Assembly: GCA_037976565.1 (NCBI GenBank)
Contig: CP137682.1
Location: 17,426,341 to 17,490,340 of the forward strand
Origin: Mesocentrotus franciscanus
Lineage: Eukaryota; Echinodermata; Echinoidea; Camarodonta; Strongylocentrotidae
DNA: 64,000 nucleotides
Direction: 5' to 3'
Below the pieces are notes generated by a model that saw only the letters and a program-made list of their open reading frames with translations, was not told the DNA's origin and did no database searches. How positions within the stretch are numbered: the first letter of the stretch is position 1; the number at the start of each line of letters is the position of its first letter. A program made the position numbers and the translations under genes. Below are positions 22,830 through 33,922 of this stretch, piece by piece.

Positions 22830-24150
22830 TATACTTATTGTAGCTGTGGAATAGATGGTATAAGTCCAAATGTTGTGAAATTCACGTTGACATACATTGT
22901 TGAACCTTAATATTTGTAATTTATCGTTAAAAACAGGCCATGTACCCAGTAAATTTAAAATATCGAAGGTAATACCTGTATTTAACAAAGATGACCCATC
23001 AGACTTTTCGAACTATCGACCCATATCTATCTTGCCATGCTTCTCCACGATAATTGAAAGATTAGTTTATAATAGATTATATGGATTTTTAGCAAAATAT
23101 AATATTTTATTTCATGGTCAATATGGATTTCGTACAAACCATTCTACTGACATGGCTTTTAATTGAAATACAGGATAAAATAATACAACATTCTAATAAA
23201 AATAAGCATGTAATTGTTTTTAATGGACCTTTCTAAGGCCTTTGATTCGCTTTCTTTATCTTTATTATTCAGGAAATTGCAATATTATGGTATAAGAGGC
23301 ACAACGTTTAAATGGTTTGAATCCAACTTATTAAATAGACAAAAAGTGTACTGTCTTTAATGAGTGTACATCCTTTTTTTTAAACCGTACAAACAGGAGT
23401 ACCTCAGGTATCTATTTTAGGACCTTCGCTATTTGTATTGTACATAATTGATATTATTAACTCTTGCCCTGGATGTGATTTGATGTTATATGCCGATGAC
23501 ACAACCATTCTATCCGCTCATTATGATATTGATCTTTTACTTCCTATTTTAACTGAAAATTTTTCTAAAATATCATCTTGGTTTAAGTGCAATAACAATA
23601 ACGCAATATATATATTTTCATAAAAGAGGATATCAAGTACCTAGAAACATAAAAATATACATAGATAATACACTCTTGCGAAGAAGTGAAAGTGTACTTT
23701 TGTGGGTGTTACTTTGAATGAATCCTTGAATTGGAAGGATCATATTACTTCTGTATGCCTAAAAGTTGCACGTTATGTCGGAATTATGTATCGATTGAAA
23801 AATATTTTACCTGCATATGTCTTATTTAATATTTACAATACGTTCATTTTGTTCAATATTTCTTACTGCAATACTGTTTGGGGAAATACTTATTGTACAC
23901 ACTTGCACAAATTAATTATATTACAGAAAAAGGCAATACGTATATGTACTAATTCAAGTTATATGACACCCTCATCCCCACTATTTAAGAAATTATGTAC
24001 ACTTAAGTTATTAGATATAAACAAACTACAAATATGTTCCCTTGTGTAAAGATTCAATACCCACACTTTGTCTTTATATTTAATGAATATGTTTTCTTTA
24101 AATTCTCAGATTCATAGTTATCCTACAAGAAATTCAAGACATTATTACTC
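22830..24150 (+). mobile_element. Decayed CR1/Jockey-like LINE, RT domain
   Basis: RT motifs appear in order across several frames: 'DGISPNVVKF' near 22855, 'SNYRPISILP' in 22897-23166, 'YADDTTIL' in 23438-23623, and the 'LGVTLNESLNWKDHI'-type finger and 'YCNTVWG' tail in 23702-24049. At least four frame breaks or stops are present. It sits between duplication copies A and B. Confidence 0.85.
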
Positions 24151-24887
24151 ATTAAAGTAATTTCAAGGGATTTTCAAGAATTCTTGTGAAAGTGTGTGCA
24201 TGTAATATATTTAACATTTGTAAACATTCACAGCGTACTAATGATATTTTGGTTGTATCAGGGAATTGGGATTGGACTCCTTGGCTGTATTGTCCATAAA
24301 ACAAACATGAAATGTTATATAAACGCGCCCATGAAACTACGTAGAGAAATACGTTTGGCTGTTTTACGAGATATAAAGAATACAAGGAGAGGACAGACCA
24401 CAGAAGAGAAGATGGAGTGAGAATTACACAAGAAGAAATTAGAGAGGGTGATAGAGAGTGTGTTAAAATTAAATGACTACCTTTTGATCATTATCATTTC
24501 GAGTCATCACACAACTACTTCCCAAATCCTAGCAAAAGTCAGAGCCACGTCGTTGGCCTCTGCCAGGTCCCTCTCTGTGCATTAGTCAGCTATCATGTCA
24601 CAGCTCAGTAGATGGTCCATCGTCTGAGGTCCATCAGAAATGCACATACAGTCATACACACACACGCACAACACACACACGCACACACGATCACACACAC
24701 ACACACACACACTGGAACATGTGCGCACTTATAGAGCTCGTCTGGTGCCATGAGAAAATATAAGTAAAAGAGACAAGTCTCTAAATTTTCATACTCAAAG
24801 TTGACATTACGAAAATATTTAGTAGGTGATAATGGTACAAAAAATAACTTAAAGGCACTGAACGCAAAACAACAACAAATCTCACAC

Positions 24888-25135
24888 ACAATCTCTCTCT
24901 TCCTCTTTCCCCCTCTCTCTTACCTCTCCCTCTCCCCTCTCCCTCTTACTAAACTCACATCTCTCTATATATTTCTCTCTCCCTAGAGTCCCATCTATCA
25001 TCAACTCCCAACTCTCCATTTCTCTCTCCCACTATCTCTCTCTTCTATCTCCCTTCTTTCTCTCAAGAGTCCTGTCTCTCTTCTCTCTGTCTCTTTCTCG
25101 CGCCCACTATCTCTCTTTCCCCCTCTCTCTGCTCA
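24888..25135. promoter_or_regulatory. CT-rich tract upstream of receptor 2
   Basis: A long tctc-rich run ends about 430 bp before the ATG, matching the position of tracts before the other receptors. A (CA)n microsatellite lies just before it at about 24655-24715. Confidence 0.3.
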
Positions 25136-25279
25136 TTTCAGGAAATTATTTTTTACTCCATTATACCAATCAGTGTTAATCTCGATAACGTAGCCTATTA
25201 AATTTTCCGTTGTCGTACGATCACGACCATGTCAACCGTAAGTATTTACTCTGTAAATTACCTAGACAATTCACTCAGA

Positions 25280-25286
25280 TATAAAG
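25280..25286 (+). promoter_or_regulatory. TATAAAG box of receptor 2
   Basis: TATAAAG lies 284 bp upstream of the ATG and is followed by 'tgcctcgcttctgataatcc', as in receptor 3. Confidence 0.5.
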
Positions 25287-25563
25287 TGCCTCGCTTCTGA
25301 TAATCCTGCCATTCTGTTATCCATAAGCGAGGGCTTTAGTCATCCTCTCTAATATTCTGATATTTTCCCCGATGATCTCCTTCTTTTTTATCAAATTAAA
25401 AAACGATTAATCTATAATATCCCGTATGCTGATGATCTTTTCAGACTGTGGGATTCATTTTGGAGCTCAGTGGAATTTTTGACAATTGTGTCCGAACAAA
25501 AACTGCCGAACGGTTTTGAGCATTAAATGACATTGATCTTATGGATAATAGAATCATTGTTTG

Positions 25564-26901
25564 ATGATGATGAACAGGACATCGAATGGTCAGTGCCATC
25601 TTGGAAGAACTGACGATGACAAGACGGACATTGACGGCATCAACCAAAACATCATTGTTAATTTAACCTATTACATAATGGTGTTGGTCCTCGGACTCCC
25701 GGGCAATGCCATTATCATCCAAGCTTACGCGTGGAAGAAACGGAAGGCAAGCACGGATATCCTCATCATGGCTCAAGCGATAGTCGACTTCGTCGCTTGC
25801 TTATTCACGCCTGTCTTCATCATCAGAAACGGTTTTTCGAAACTGATTACGACAGGTTTGTGTCGGATCTCACCACTTGCAGAAGAGGCACCCGCTTTCG
25901 TGTCCCTTTTACTCACCACGGTAATCAGCATAGATCGTTATTTGGCTGTGTGTCATCCTCTACGACGCCGAATGACGGTGCGTATGACCATTGTATTAGT
26001 TATTGTGTGTTTGGTCGTCAGCACCGCGTTCAACATTCCGCTTGCCGTTTTAGCTGAAGTCCGATTTTCCAATGCAGTCAAAAGAAAACTATGTGGCATT
26101 CCCTTACGTCACAAATCTTACCATATCGTTTTAACGGTGACGTGTTCGACATATGCACTGTTTATCTTGTCGATTATTACGACGACTGTTCTTTATGCCT
26201 TCATATACAACTTCCTCCGAAAGAGGGCAAAAATTCACGCAGGCCTTGTGGACAATGAGCTCCCAGTAGCTACCATCAGTTCAAAGAACCAAAACACTGG
26301 TACTCTCGATTCCAGCTCGACAGCAAACCACGCATTCATGCCCGGTGCAGAAAACAAAGATTTCGGTAGGGTTGCAGCCACCAATACAGCAGTTCAGCAT
26401 TTGCGTGTAGCTACTGAAGGATGTTCAAATAAAACAAATCTTACATCGTCACCAAGTAGTAAAGTCACCGATTCGCATCTCGTGTCTCCCATAATTGAAC
26501 CTTCTCAGGACAACCTGATACCACTCCCTCTACGACAAACTCTACATCACCAACCAACGTCATCGTCAAAAAGACCTCTTTTTAGGCGTCGTGGTACGAA
26601 TCAACCAAAGGTACTCAGGAAGAAGCAGGAAGCTGACTATGGAAGGAAAACAACGCGCATGCTCCTAATTATATCAATATTCTTCTTCCTCACCTGGGCT
26701 CCAAGCATGATCATCCCCCTCATCCCCCGTTCGATAATTTCTAGTGGAAGGTACATTCCAGGATTCATGACCATTCTTGACATCCTAATCGCTCTCAAGC
26801 TCACTAACCATATCGTCAATTTCTTCGTCTACTATTGGGTCAGCAACAGTTTCAGAAGAGACGTAAAGGAGTCGTTTAAGAAATGCCGAGGCAGGGAATA
26901 G
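25564..26901 (+). CDS. Single-exon class A GPCR, receptor 2 (445 aa)
   Basis: Intact seven-transmembrane receptor, start chosen at the first of three consecutive ATG codons. Key positions are N48 (TM1), D75 (TM2), C100/C177 (disulfide), D124-R125-Y126 (DRY), TM6 TWAP and TM7 NFFVYYW, then helix 8 SNSFRRD. Sequons are at N4 and N33. TM6 reads FLTWAPSM rather than the VTWTPSM of receptor 1. Loop 3 is long and Ser/Pro/Lys-rich; it is bounded by a conserved RKRAKIH at the TM5 side and a basic FRRRGTNQPK stretch before TM6. By eye about nine in ten residues match receptor 3. The whole gene plus flanks is one duplicated unit, so function is probably shared. Confidence 0.9.
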   Translation: MMMNRTSNGQCHLGRTDDDKTDIDGINQNIIVNLTYYIMVLVLGLPGNAIIIQAYAWKKRKASTDILIMAQAIVDFVACLFTPVFIIRNGFSKLITTGLCRISPLAEEAPAFVSLLLTTVISIDRYLAVCHPLRRRMTVRMTIVLVIVCLVVSTAFNIPLAVLAEVRFSNAVKRKLCGIPLRHKSYHIVLTVTCSTYALFILSIITTTVLYAFIYNFLRKRAKIHAGLVDNELPVATISSKNQNTGTLDSSSTANHAFMPGAENKDFGRVAATNTAVQHLRVATEGCSNKTNLTSSPSSKVTDSHLVSPIIEPSQDNLIPLPLRQTLHHQPTSSSKRPLFRRRGTNQPKVLRKKQEADYGRKTTRMLLIISIFFFLTWAPSMIIPLIPRSIISSGRYIPGFMTILDILIALKLTNHIVNFFVYYWVSNSFRRDVKESFKKCRGRE

Positions 26902-26994
26902 CTATGAAGATAAAGATCTTCTGATGACATAGATCATCTGATGACGTAATCTATAATTGAGACAAGGGATCGAAACATCTGCCCTTAAAGGAAA

Positions 26995-27711
26995 CCTCAT
27001 CCCAAAGAATAAGTGTAGGTATTATGAAAAATAAGATGTATTCCTGCCTTTTGATGTACAAGAAAAAAAGTACAAGAGATATATAAACGAAGATATTCTT
27101 GGCATGATGTGATGTATTTTAGCATGACATGGGCGCAGCCATTTTCTTGAAAATGTGACGTACCAGTTGAAGTTGTATACCATGCACCAAGCTTATAGTT
27201 GAACAAAAAAATTTAATCGATAACAAACCTTTACTTTTCAATAAAGACAAATCATAGCTAAGAAGATAGAAATTGCATTTGGTGAAAACTATATAACAGG
27301 GGAACAATTGGAACTAATTCATTTCAAAATACTAAAATAAAGCAGTCGACAAATTTATTTCATTTATGACAAACCTTCATCCCAGAAGAGCACCAACTTA
27401 TTTATTCAATTTGCGTTCTGGCAATTGTAGTACAACGGATAATAGCAGGTGAATGAAATGATTCATCACCACACACACCTGGGAAGGAAGCGTCCATAAA
27501 TTTGTATACGTTTACTTGAAAAACGACTTCACATAGTACGTCACGTTATCAAGAAAATGGCGATGCCCATGTCGTGTTGAGAAGCTGCACACTATTCTTG
27601 CTCTATGCCTCTCTCGTTCACTTTGGTGGGAAATCTTGTAGATAAATGGGCAAGAATATAATAAATCCCTCAGAATAAGTAAAGTTATTTCTTGGGTGAG
27701 GTTTCCTTTGA
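26995..27711. mobile_element. TTAA-type MITE, family C copy 1
   Basis: The left end TTAA (26995) is followed by AAGGAAACCTCATCCC, and the right end is its inverted counterpart, finishing at TTGA (27708-27711, a presumed mutated TTAA). Receptor 1's flank reads 'gctgccctaattgctcg' at 17204-17220 without it, an empty site. The second copy is at 46389-47066. Confidence 0.75.
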
Positions 27712-27925
27712 TGCTCGTTTAGATATGAGGCGGCCAAACCACAGCGGTTCTTTAAAAATGACTTAAAGTGTAATACGCTTCAAATTTCTGAATCTTATAA
27801 CACAGAGCTCACCTAGTACGCCCAAGTCCTTTGTTGCGCCCAATTACCATTCATTTTACATGTTTTAAACAAAACCGACGGTTTATTTTTGCGGCGGCTT
27901 ACTGCGCCATATATGAAATATATAT
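27712..27925. mobile_element. Family F MITE, uninterrupted copy in duplication B
   Basis: Same element as at 17214 and 47067, without the nested insertions. The right end is eroded into a (TA)n run at 27915-27940. Confidence 0.55.
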
Positions 27926-29344
27926 ATATATATATATATGAAAATAACTTGAAAGTAACCCATTTTATGTGTACAAATATGCCGCCGCTCCACTTTCGTA
28001 TATCGTCTGGATTTTATGACATAGAACTGCAGTCTTGTCATGCTTGTAGACGGTGTATATGGAGCATTCGAAAACTGGCAAAAGCTCCCTACACACCTCT
28101 CGGACGTTAGACGTTCCCCAATCTCCCTATTTACACGGCTTTCGAACAACCTCGGTTTGTATAGACGGCGCGAGGCAGAGATACTTTCCCGGAAGAAACC
28201 TTATACAACACATATCTTCTGCTAACTCTGCAAGTATATTGAGATAAACTCGAAATATACTTTGGAAATTTTTACTGCGTCGAACAATATTTATCTCTTA
28301 GATTTCATTCGCAATTGCTTATAACTGTTTTCATGCATAAATGATAAGTATTTTAATGCGTCGAGCAATAATTATCTCTTAGATTTCATTCGCAATTGCG
28401 TATTAATGTTTTCATGCAGTTGTGCTATTCTTGGTTGTTACAACATATATGACCTTGTAGTTAGTACGAACATTGACTGAAAAAGTAAGAATGCTTGAAT
28501 TCTTATTGAATACTGTAACTTGCATTCTATTATGTTAGACTAAATAAAAGAAACAATAAAAACATAGTAATAAATATCTTTCTCTCTGTGTCTCTCTTTC
28601 TCGCTCGCTCTCCTCTCTTGTAGTACAAGCGGCACGATCCGTGTTGCCGACACACATACCTTGATCAATGTCACCAGGACAATCCAGTCATGGATGAAAC
28701 GCTGCTTCCAAGTAATCTAGACAATTGGTTTTAATCCTTAAATGAGGAGATGAGCAGAGCAGTCACTGTGTACGTATCTATACAATTCACCTTGGAAGCT
28801 GTGCTGAGTACGCTGTCTTATGCAGCAGTCGTTAGCTACGTTGAAAATGGACTGCATGGTTTATTAACTATAGGCACTGACAGATCCAATCCAATCAAAT
28901 CCAGTCCGGGAATTTGTAGAACATCAAAGTCTACTTGTCGAATCAAGGTCCATGACTTCAATAGAGGGGTGGATCCCGTACGCTCCAAACATGCATGTGT
29001 GAGTTAGCCAACATTATTAAGGAGGGTAACCGCCTAGCTATCGCCCCAATTGCCATCCAATGTAGTATAAATTCTTCACCAGAAACAAATCATGCTCTTC
29101 ATATGCGTGATGGGTGAATATGACTTGTGTTTTTAAAATCATAGATCAAAGACCATTAGAAAGAAACTGAAATCATTGAGTGACATGATCATCCAAAAGG
29201 AAAATACCACGTTGCCCATTAAGTTGGAATAATTTATTTTCTCACCTCTTTTCATGAAGATATTGTGACAACAAGATTTTATTCTTGATAATTAAACTTT
29301 ATATTTTATCAGAACTTTATTGAACAATCCGTATGACTTAACAC

Positions 29345-29600
29345 AGTTCTGATGAGATGTTTGTTTGTATGTTTGATTGATTTATTTCAATATGGTATTC
29401 AAACAAACCTGCCTTCGGCTGCTAGGATGTTTTCCGGCAAGTCCGTATACAAAAGAAGGAGACGACATTCCAAAAATAATATCACAAACAGTTACAAATT
29501 ATTTACAAAGAAAAACATGCACATTACAAAAAATTACAAAGAGATGGAAGGGAATATAGGGGCAGAAGAAAAACAGGATTAACCAACAAAAAATATCATG
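29345..29600 (-). mobile_element. LINE 3' tail (copy B version)
   Basis: On the minus strand the tail ends '...accatattgaaataaatcaatcaaac', a LINE-like terminus. It corresponds to 20290-20600 in copy A. Confidence 0.4.
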
Positions 29601-29867
29601 ATCGAATCTCGGTATCTTTTTAAAAACTCATCGGTAAGATATGTTGGATGCATTTTATAGAAGCCGTTACTCTGGTTCGCGTTTGTACAGTTAGAGAGGT
29701 TATTAAAAGTCAACCTTATCTAAATCAAGAATAGATCATATTCTCAAAATTATTTTATGAACATAGATAAGAAACAATTATTCCACATTTATGGATCGTG
29801 TATGATACGGAGAAAATTATTGAAATACACATACAAACACAAAGAGAGCGAGGGGTGGGAGAGATGA

Positions 29868-30235
29868 TTAAGTTTCAAGATTCAAGTTTCAAGCTTTCAA
29901 GATTATTTGTTTCCACTTTATCGAAAATAACGTAGTTGAACATAATTTACATGGTAATAATTATAACTAAACATACAATATAGGAACATAATATACATGG
30001 TAATAGTTATGACAAAACATACAATCATAAGTATGATAAATATATTAAAAAGGCTAAATAAAGTGGGGAATCTAATTAAAAGCAAAGCTTGTAGTATGTA
30101 GGTCCCAACTAATGGTTGGGTATATAAATTAGGATATCTGAATAAATATAAGGTATTTACAAAAACATATGACTATACGAGGGTTATCATAAAGTGATGT
30201 ATTTTACTAAACATAGCGTTAACAATTATGTAATT
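29868..30235 (-). mobile_element. LINE 3' UTR insertion private to copy B
   Basis: Copy A is continuous across this site (20795-20800, 'ggattagaagctaatc'). Read on the minus strand the insert ends in a (cttgaaact)n word tail. The flanking 'gattaa' and 'aattag' may be remnants of a target duplication. No coding. Confidence 0.6.
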
Positions 30236-31136
30236 AGAAGCTAATCAAAAGGCAAGTCGAGCGATGATTGACTTTTATGTTGGAAAATGTGAGATTTACT
30301 GAGAGAAGCATCACCAGCATCAATATACATCTATAGAGCCTTCTATCTTGCAGGTCCATTTCTTTGGAATAACCTCCAACTTAATAGCCATACATTACCG
30401 GCCCTGCATAATTTTTGAGCGATTTCAACACTGCTCTAAAAACGTACCTCTTTCTAAGCATTGCCCTTGATTCATGATTGACATACACATGCAACCTTCC
30501 ATTTTAGTATTAGGAATATGACCTTCGACTTAATTTCGCTCGTCATCAGCAAATAATATTATCGGAAAAATTGTATCATGTAAGCAACATAAAAGCATCT
30601 ATTAATGTCTCATAACGCCTATTGATGACAGCCAATCTTGGTCTACTCTGTTGTGAAAAAAATGCTTATCCGATTACAATATATCAGATCTGCAGCCCTT
30701 TTTTGTCACGCTGGATATTTGAAAACCTGCACATGGTATGTTCATGACAAAATAAACAATTACAAACTTTTAGTGCACTTGACTTTTGTGTCTGTAATTC
30801 TAATTCGTGTTGAATCTTGAAAGAAAATTCCTCAGTCACCGATTTATTTCAAATAAATTCAGAATTTATTGATCACGGACCAACAAAAAATCATACATTT
30901 AGCAAAGAAATCGTTCTATTGATGTTTCTATATAAGAAGAAAGCAATTAAGCACAACGAAACACGAAAATGTGACATAAGCACATATGATTTCTATCAAA
31001 ATTAACGTATATGACAAAGGGAACATATTCAGTGTAATTTTTTTAAATATAAAAATAAAATGTAGTCCAGTCAGATAAATGGATTAGGCTTCGAAAACCA
31101 TTATTTTACATGAAGATAGATAACTATAATATTAAC

Positions 31137-31175
<39 letters not shown>

Positions 31176-31225
31176 TATGATAATAATGATAATATAGTAA
31201 TGATTATTATAATGATAATAATATG

Positions 31226-31668
31226 TCTTGTTTACCCATGTTAGCCTCAGCGATATTCATACTGTCTTCCATAAGAGCCCTATCATATTATTACCCCGGC
31301 TTTGGAGATGGAGAGAAAAGATACAGAAAATATAAACGAAGGAGAATGGCAGCACAGCTAAAGCCGGGGTAATAATCTCCAAGTTTTGAAGCGCTTAGAG
31401 ACTTAATTGTAATTCGCGCTATATAAAAGCTGAGTATTATTATCATTATTAATACCCATGTTAGCCTCATCGAAATTCATACTGTCTTCCATGAGAGCCC
31501 TATTATATTATTACCCCGGCTTTGGAGATGGAGAGAAAAGATACAGAAAATAGAAACGAAGGAGAATGGCAGCACAGCTAAAGCCGGGGTAATAATCTCC
31601 AAGTTTTGAAGCGCTTAGAGACTTAATTGTAATTCGCGCTATATAAAAGCTGAGTATTATTATCATTA
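31226..31668. repeat. 220-bp direct tandem duplication with SINE-like tail
   Basis: Landmark 'aaagccggggtaataatctcc' occurs at 31360 and 31580, and the units are nearly identical. Each unit contains an inverted pair (attattaccccggcttt ... aaagccggggtaataat) and a 'gcgcttagagac...cgcgctatataaaa' tail followed by ATT repeats, like the SINE at 2186. Confidence 0.85.
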
Positions 31669-31758
31669 TTAATGCTACAAAATGGAATAATGACCTACAC
31701 CATGAATAACTTTTGAATAACTAAGTTGATATCTATGCCTTGAAAAGTCTATATTAAG

Positions 31759-31952
31759 CCTCGTTCAGATTATGACGCGACAAACCCGAAGCGGATTTTT
31801 AAGATGACCTAAAGCGTAATGCGTTTCACATTTATGTATCTTATAACGCAGAGCTCAGTGAATACGCGCAGGACCTTCGTTGCGCGCAGTTGACAATCAT
31901 TTACACGTAAAAAAAAAGACACGGCGGTTTACCGCGTCATATCTGAACGAGG
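31759..31952. mobile_element. Family F MITE (194 bp)
   Basis: The ends CCTCGTTCAGATTATGACGC and GCGTCATATCTGAACGAGG are inverted repeats. A second clean copy with the same flanks is at 62467-62661. No coding. Confidence 0.75.
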
Positions 31953-32154
31953 ACAGGAGGCCCAGTCTTGGGCTCTGTCATAAGATCACGCATTGTCATA
32001 ATGTACACCAATCCATCACTTTCAAATCCATTACGGAGAGCAAAGCATAGTTGATGGTCATAATACATCGATGATCAAACATCATTACGATCCTGATTAA
32101 GTACCTCTACAAAATAATCGAACAAGGTCACGTGCTTACATCTCTCTTACATCT

Positions 32155-32300
32155 CTCTTCTCTCTCTCTCTCTCTCTCTCACACACATACACACACACAC
32201 ACGCACACACACACTAAATCCACACTCTTGTATTGATATTACAAGGTAGGAACACAGATAAAAAGGTGCGTGTGTTTTGGGGTGTGTGTGTGTGTGTTTG
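32155..32300. repeat. CT, CA and GT microsatellite cluster
   Basis: (tc)n at 32158-32180, (ca)n at 32180-32215 and (gt)n at 32268-32300. The minus-strand open frame here is low complexity. Confidence 0.85.
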
Positions 32301-32524
32301 AGAGAAGAACGGCATAGAGAGGGGATACACAGATACAGAAAGCAATCTGAGGGTGCGTGTGCGTTGTGTGAGTGTGCGTAGTTTCTAAATGCAACCACAT
32401 ACCGTAAGTTTATATGTGTCACTCTTTAGACTGTTCTATACCCGAGGGTATTTTGTCAATAAGCCAAAGTTATGTAAATGATTTTAAAGTAGATTAAAAT
32501 TGCTTCTTCTACAACAAAGAACAC

Positions 32525-33423
32525 CAGGGGCGGATCTAGCTTTTTGCTAAGGGGGGGGGGGTTGCCCAAAATAGTGACGGTGCAGAGCATCGTCCACGAG
32601 CCGCGAAGCGGCGAGGCGATTTTTTTTGTTTTTTTTGTGCTAATTTGAACCCCTTAAGTGATGTTTTCCTGGCATCTAATACACAATGGAGACCATAAAA
32701 AGCAGTGCATGATAACGTCTTTTTAAATCAAGTAACAGCTTAAACAGTTTGGTCTACGAGCAACGTAGCGGCGAGGCGATTTTTTGTTGTTGCTATTTTG
32801 AACCCCCCGGCCCGTAAGTGATGTTTTACTGGCATCTACTAACACAATGGAGACCATAGAAAGCAGTGCATGATAACGACATTTAAAATCAATTAACAGT
32901 TTAAACAATTTGACCCAATGACGATGCCGAGCATTGTCCACGAGCCGCGTAGCGGCGAGGCGATTTTTTTTTTTTTTTTTGGGGAGGCTATTTTGATCCC
33001 CCGTAAGTGATGTTTCCCTAGCATCTACTAACACAATGGAGACTATAAAAAGCAGTGCATGATAACGTCTTTTTAAATCAAGTAACAGTTTAAACAGTTT
33101 GACCCAATGACGATGCGGAGCATCGTCCACGTGCCGCGAAACGGCGAAGTCCGAGCCGCGTATCGGCGAGGCGATTTTTTTTTTGCTATTTAGAACCCCC
33201 GTAATATAAATGATGTTTTCCTGGCATCCACTAACACAATGAAGACTATAAAAAGCAGTGCATGATAACCAGTTACTAGAAGAGTTGAATATCTTCTCAT
33301 CATATTTGCACTTGAAAGGGTTTCTCTCCAGTGTGCGTTCTTTTTTTTTTTTTTTTCTTCTTCTTCTTTTTTTTTTTTGGGGCCGCCCAGGGGTTAAACC
33401 TAACCCCCGTAGATCCGCGCCTG
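32525..33423. mobile_element. hAT-like non-autonomous element with four internal tandem units (899 bp)
   Basis: Termini CAGGGGCGGATCTAG and its inverted partner (CAGGCGCGGATCTAC) bracket the insert. The related sequence at 41035-41075 is continuous across the site ('acaaaggatacccctaa'). The interior is a tandem array: 'gcagtgcatgataac' occurs at 32702, 32863, 33052 and 33255, each preceded by an 'agcggcgaggcgatttttt' block. The target duplication is not perfect (aagaacac/aatacccc), so superfamily assignment rests on termini shared with the element at 33923. Confidence 0.7.
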
Positions 33424-33922
33424 AATACCCCTAAAATCAGGATTAAAATATGGTTTCGGTACCTCATCTTATTGATCATTCTGCACCAAAAAACAGAAAA
33501 ATAATCACCTTTTCAGATTAAAGTATACTGTGCCACGTCTGTTAAGCTGCTAAAGTGAAAACTCCGCCAAAGTGTAACCTGCCGCCTAAGTTTCTGAAAA
33601 AGAAGTTCACTTCAGCGAACGGGCATCGCGACCGTATCGTTCGTGTTATCGGCGCGCGCGCGTGCGTGGAGCTGAGCTGAGGCTAGGCTAGGCGTGATGA
33701 GATCTAGGGACTGACCGTCACCACACCATGTCCAGCATCTACATCACAGTAACTCATCTGCTCATCCAGTACGTTATAATAGTCTTCCTACATTTCATGG
33801 AAATGGGATTAATACCGCTTTCAATATGAAATCTAACATCAACATATTGCTATTTTGGTGCCTGCTCCTTATCTTTGTAAGTAAGGGTCATCAGCTTCCA
33901 GTACGTGGGAGATGACTGTAAC

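Larger units (their letters stand above)
24142..31320 (+). repeat. Segmental duplication, copy B (5' flank, receptor 2, 3' flank)
   Basis: The 5' portion 24142-25563 is nearly identical to 43087-44549. The receptor and 3' flank align with copies A and C. Private insertions include the LINE tail at 29868-30235. The 74-codon open frame at 24196-24420 is present in both 5' flanks but shows no protein family features, so it is not called as a gene. Confidence 0.85.

Noticed and set aside
24196..24420. A 74-codon open frame almost identical in copy B and copy C (43142-43366)
   Set aside because: Conservation is explained by recent duplication; most differences are not clearly synonymous, there is no recognisable domain, and copy A has no equivalent 5' flank.
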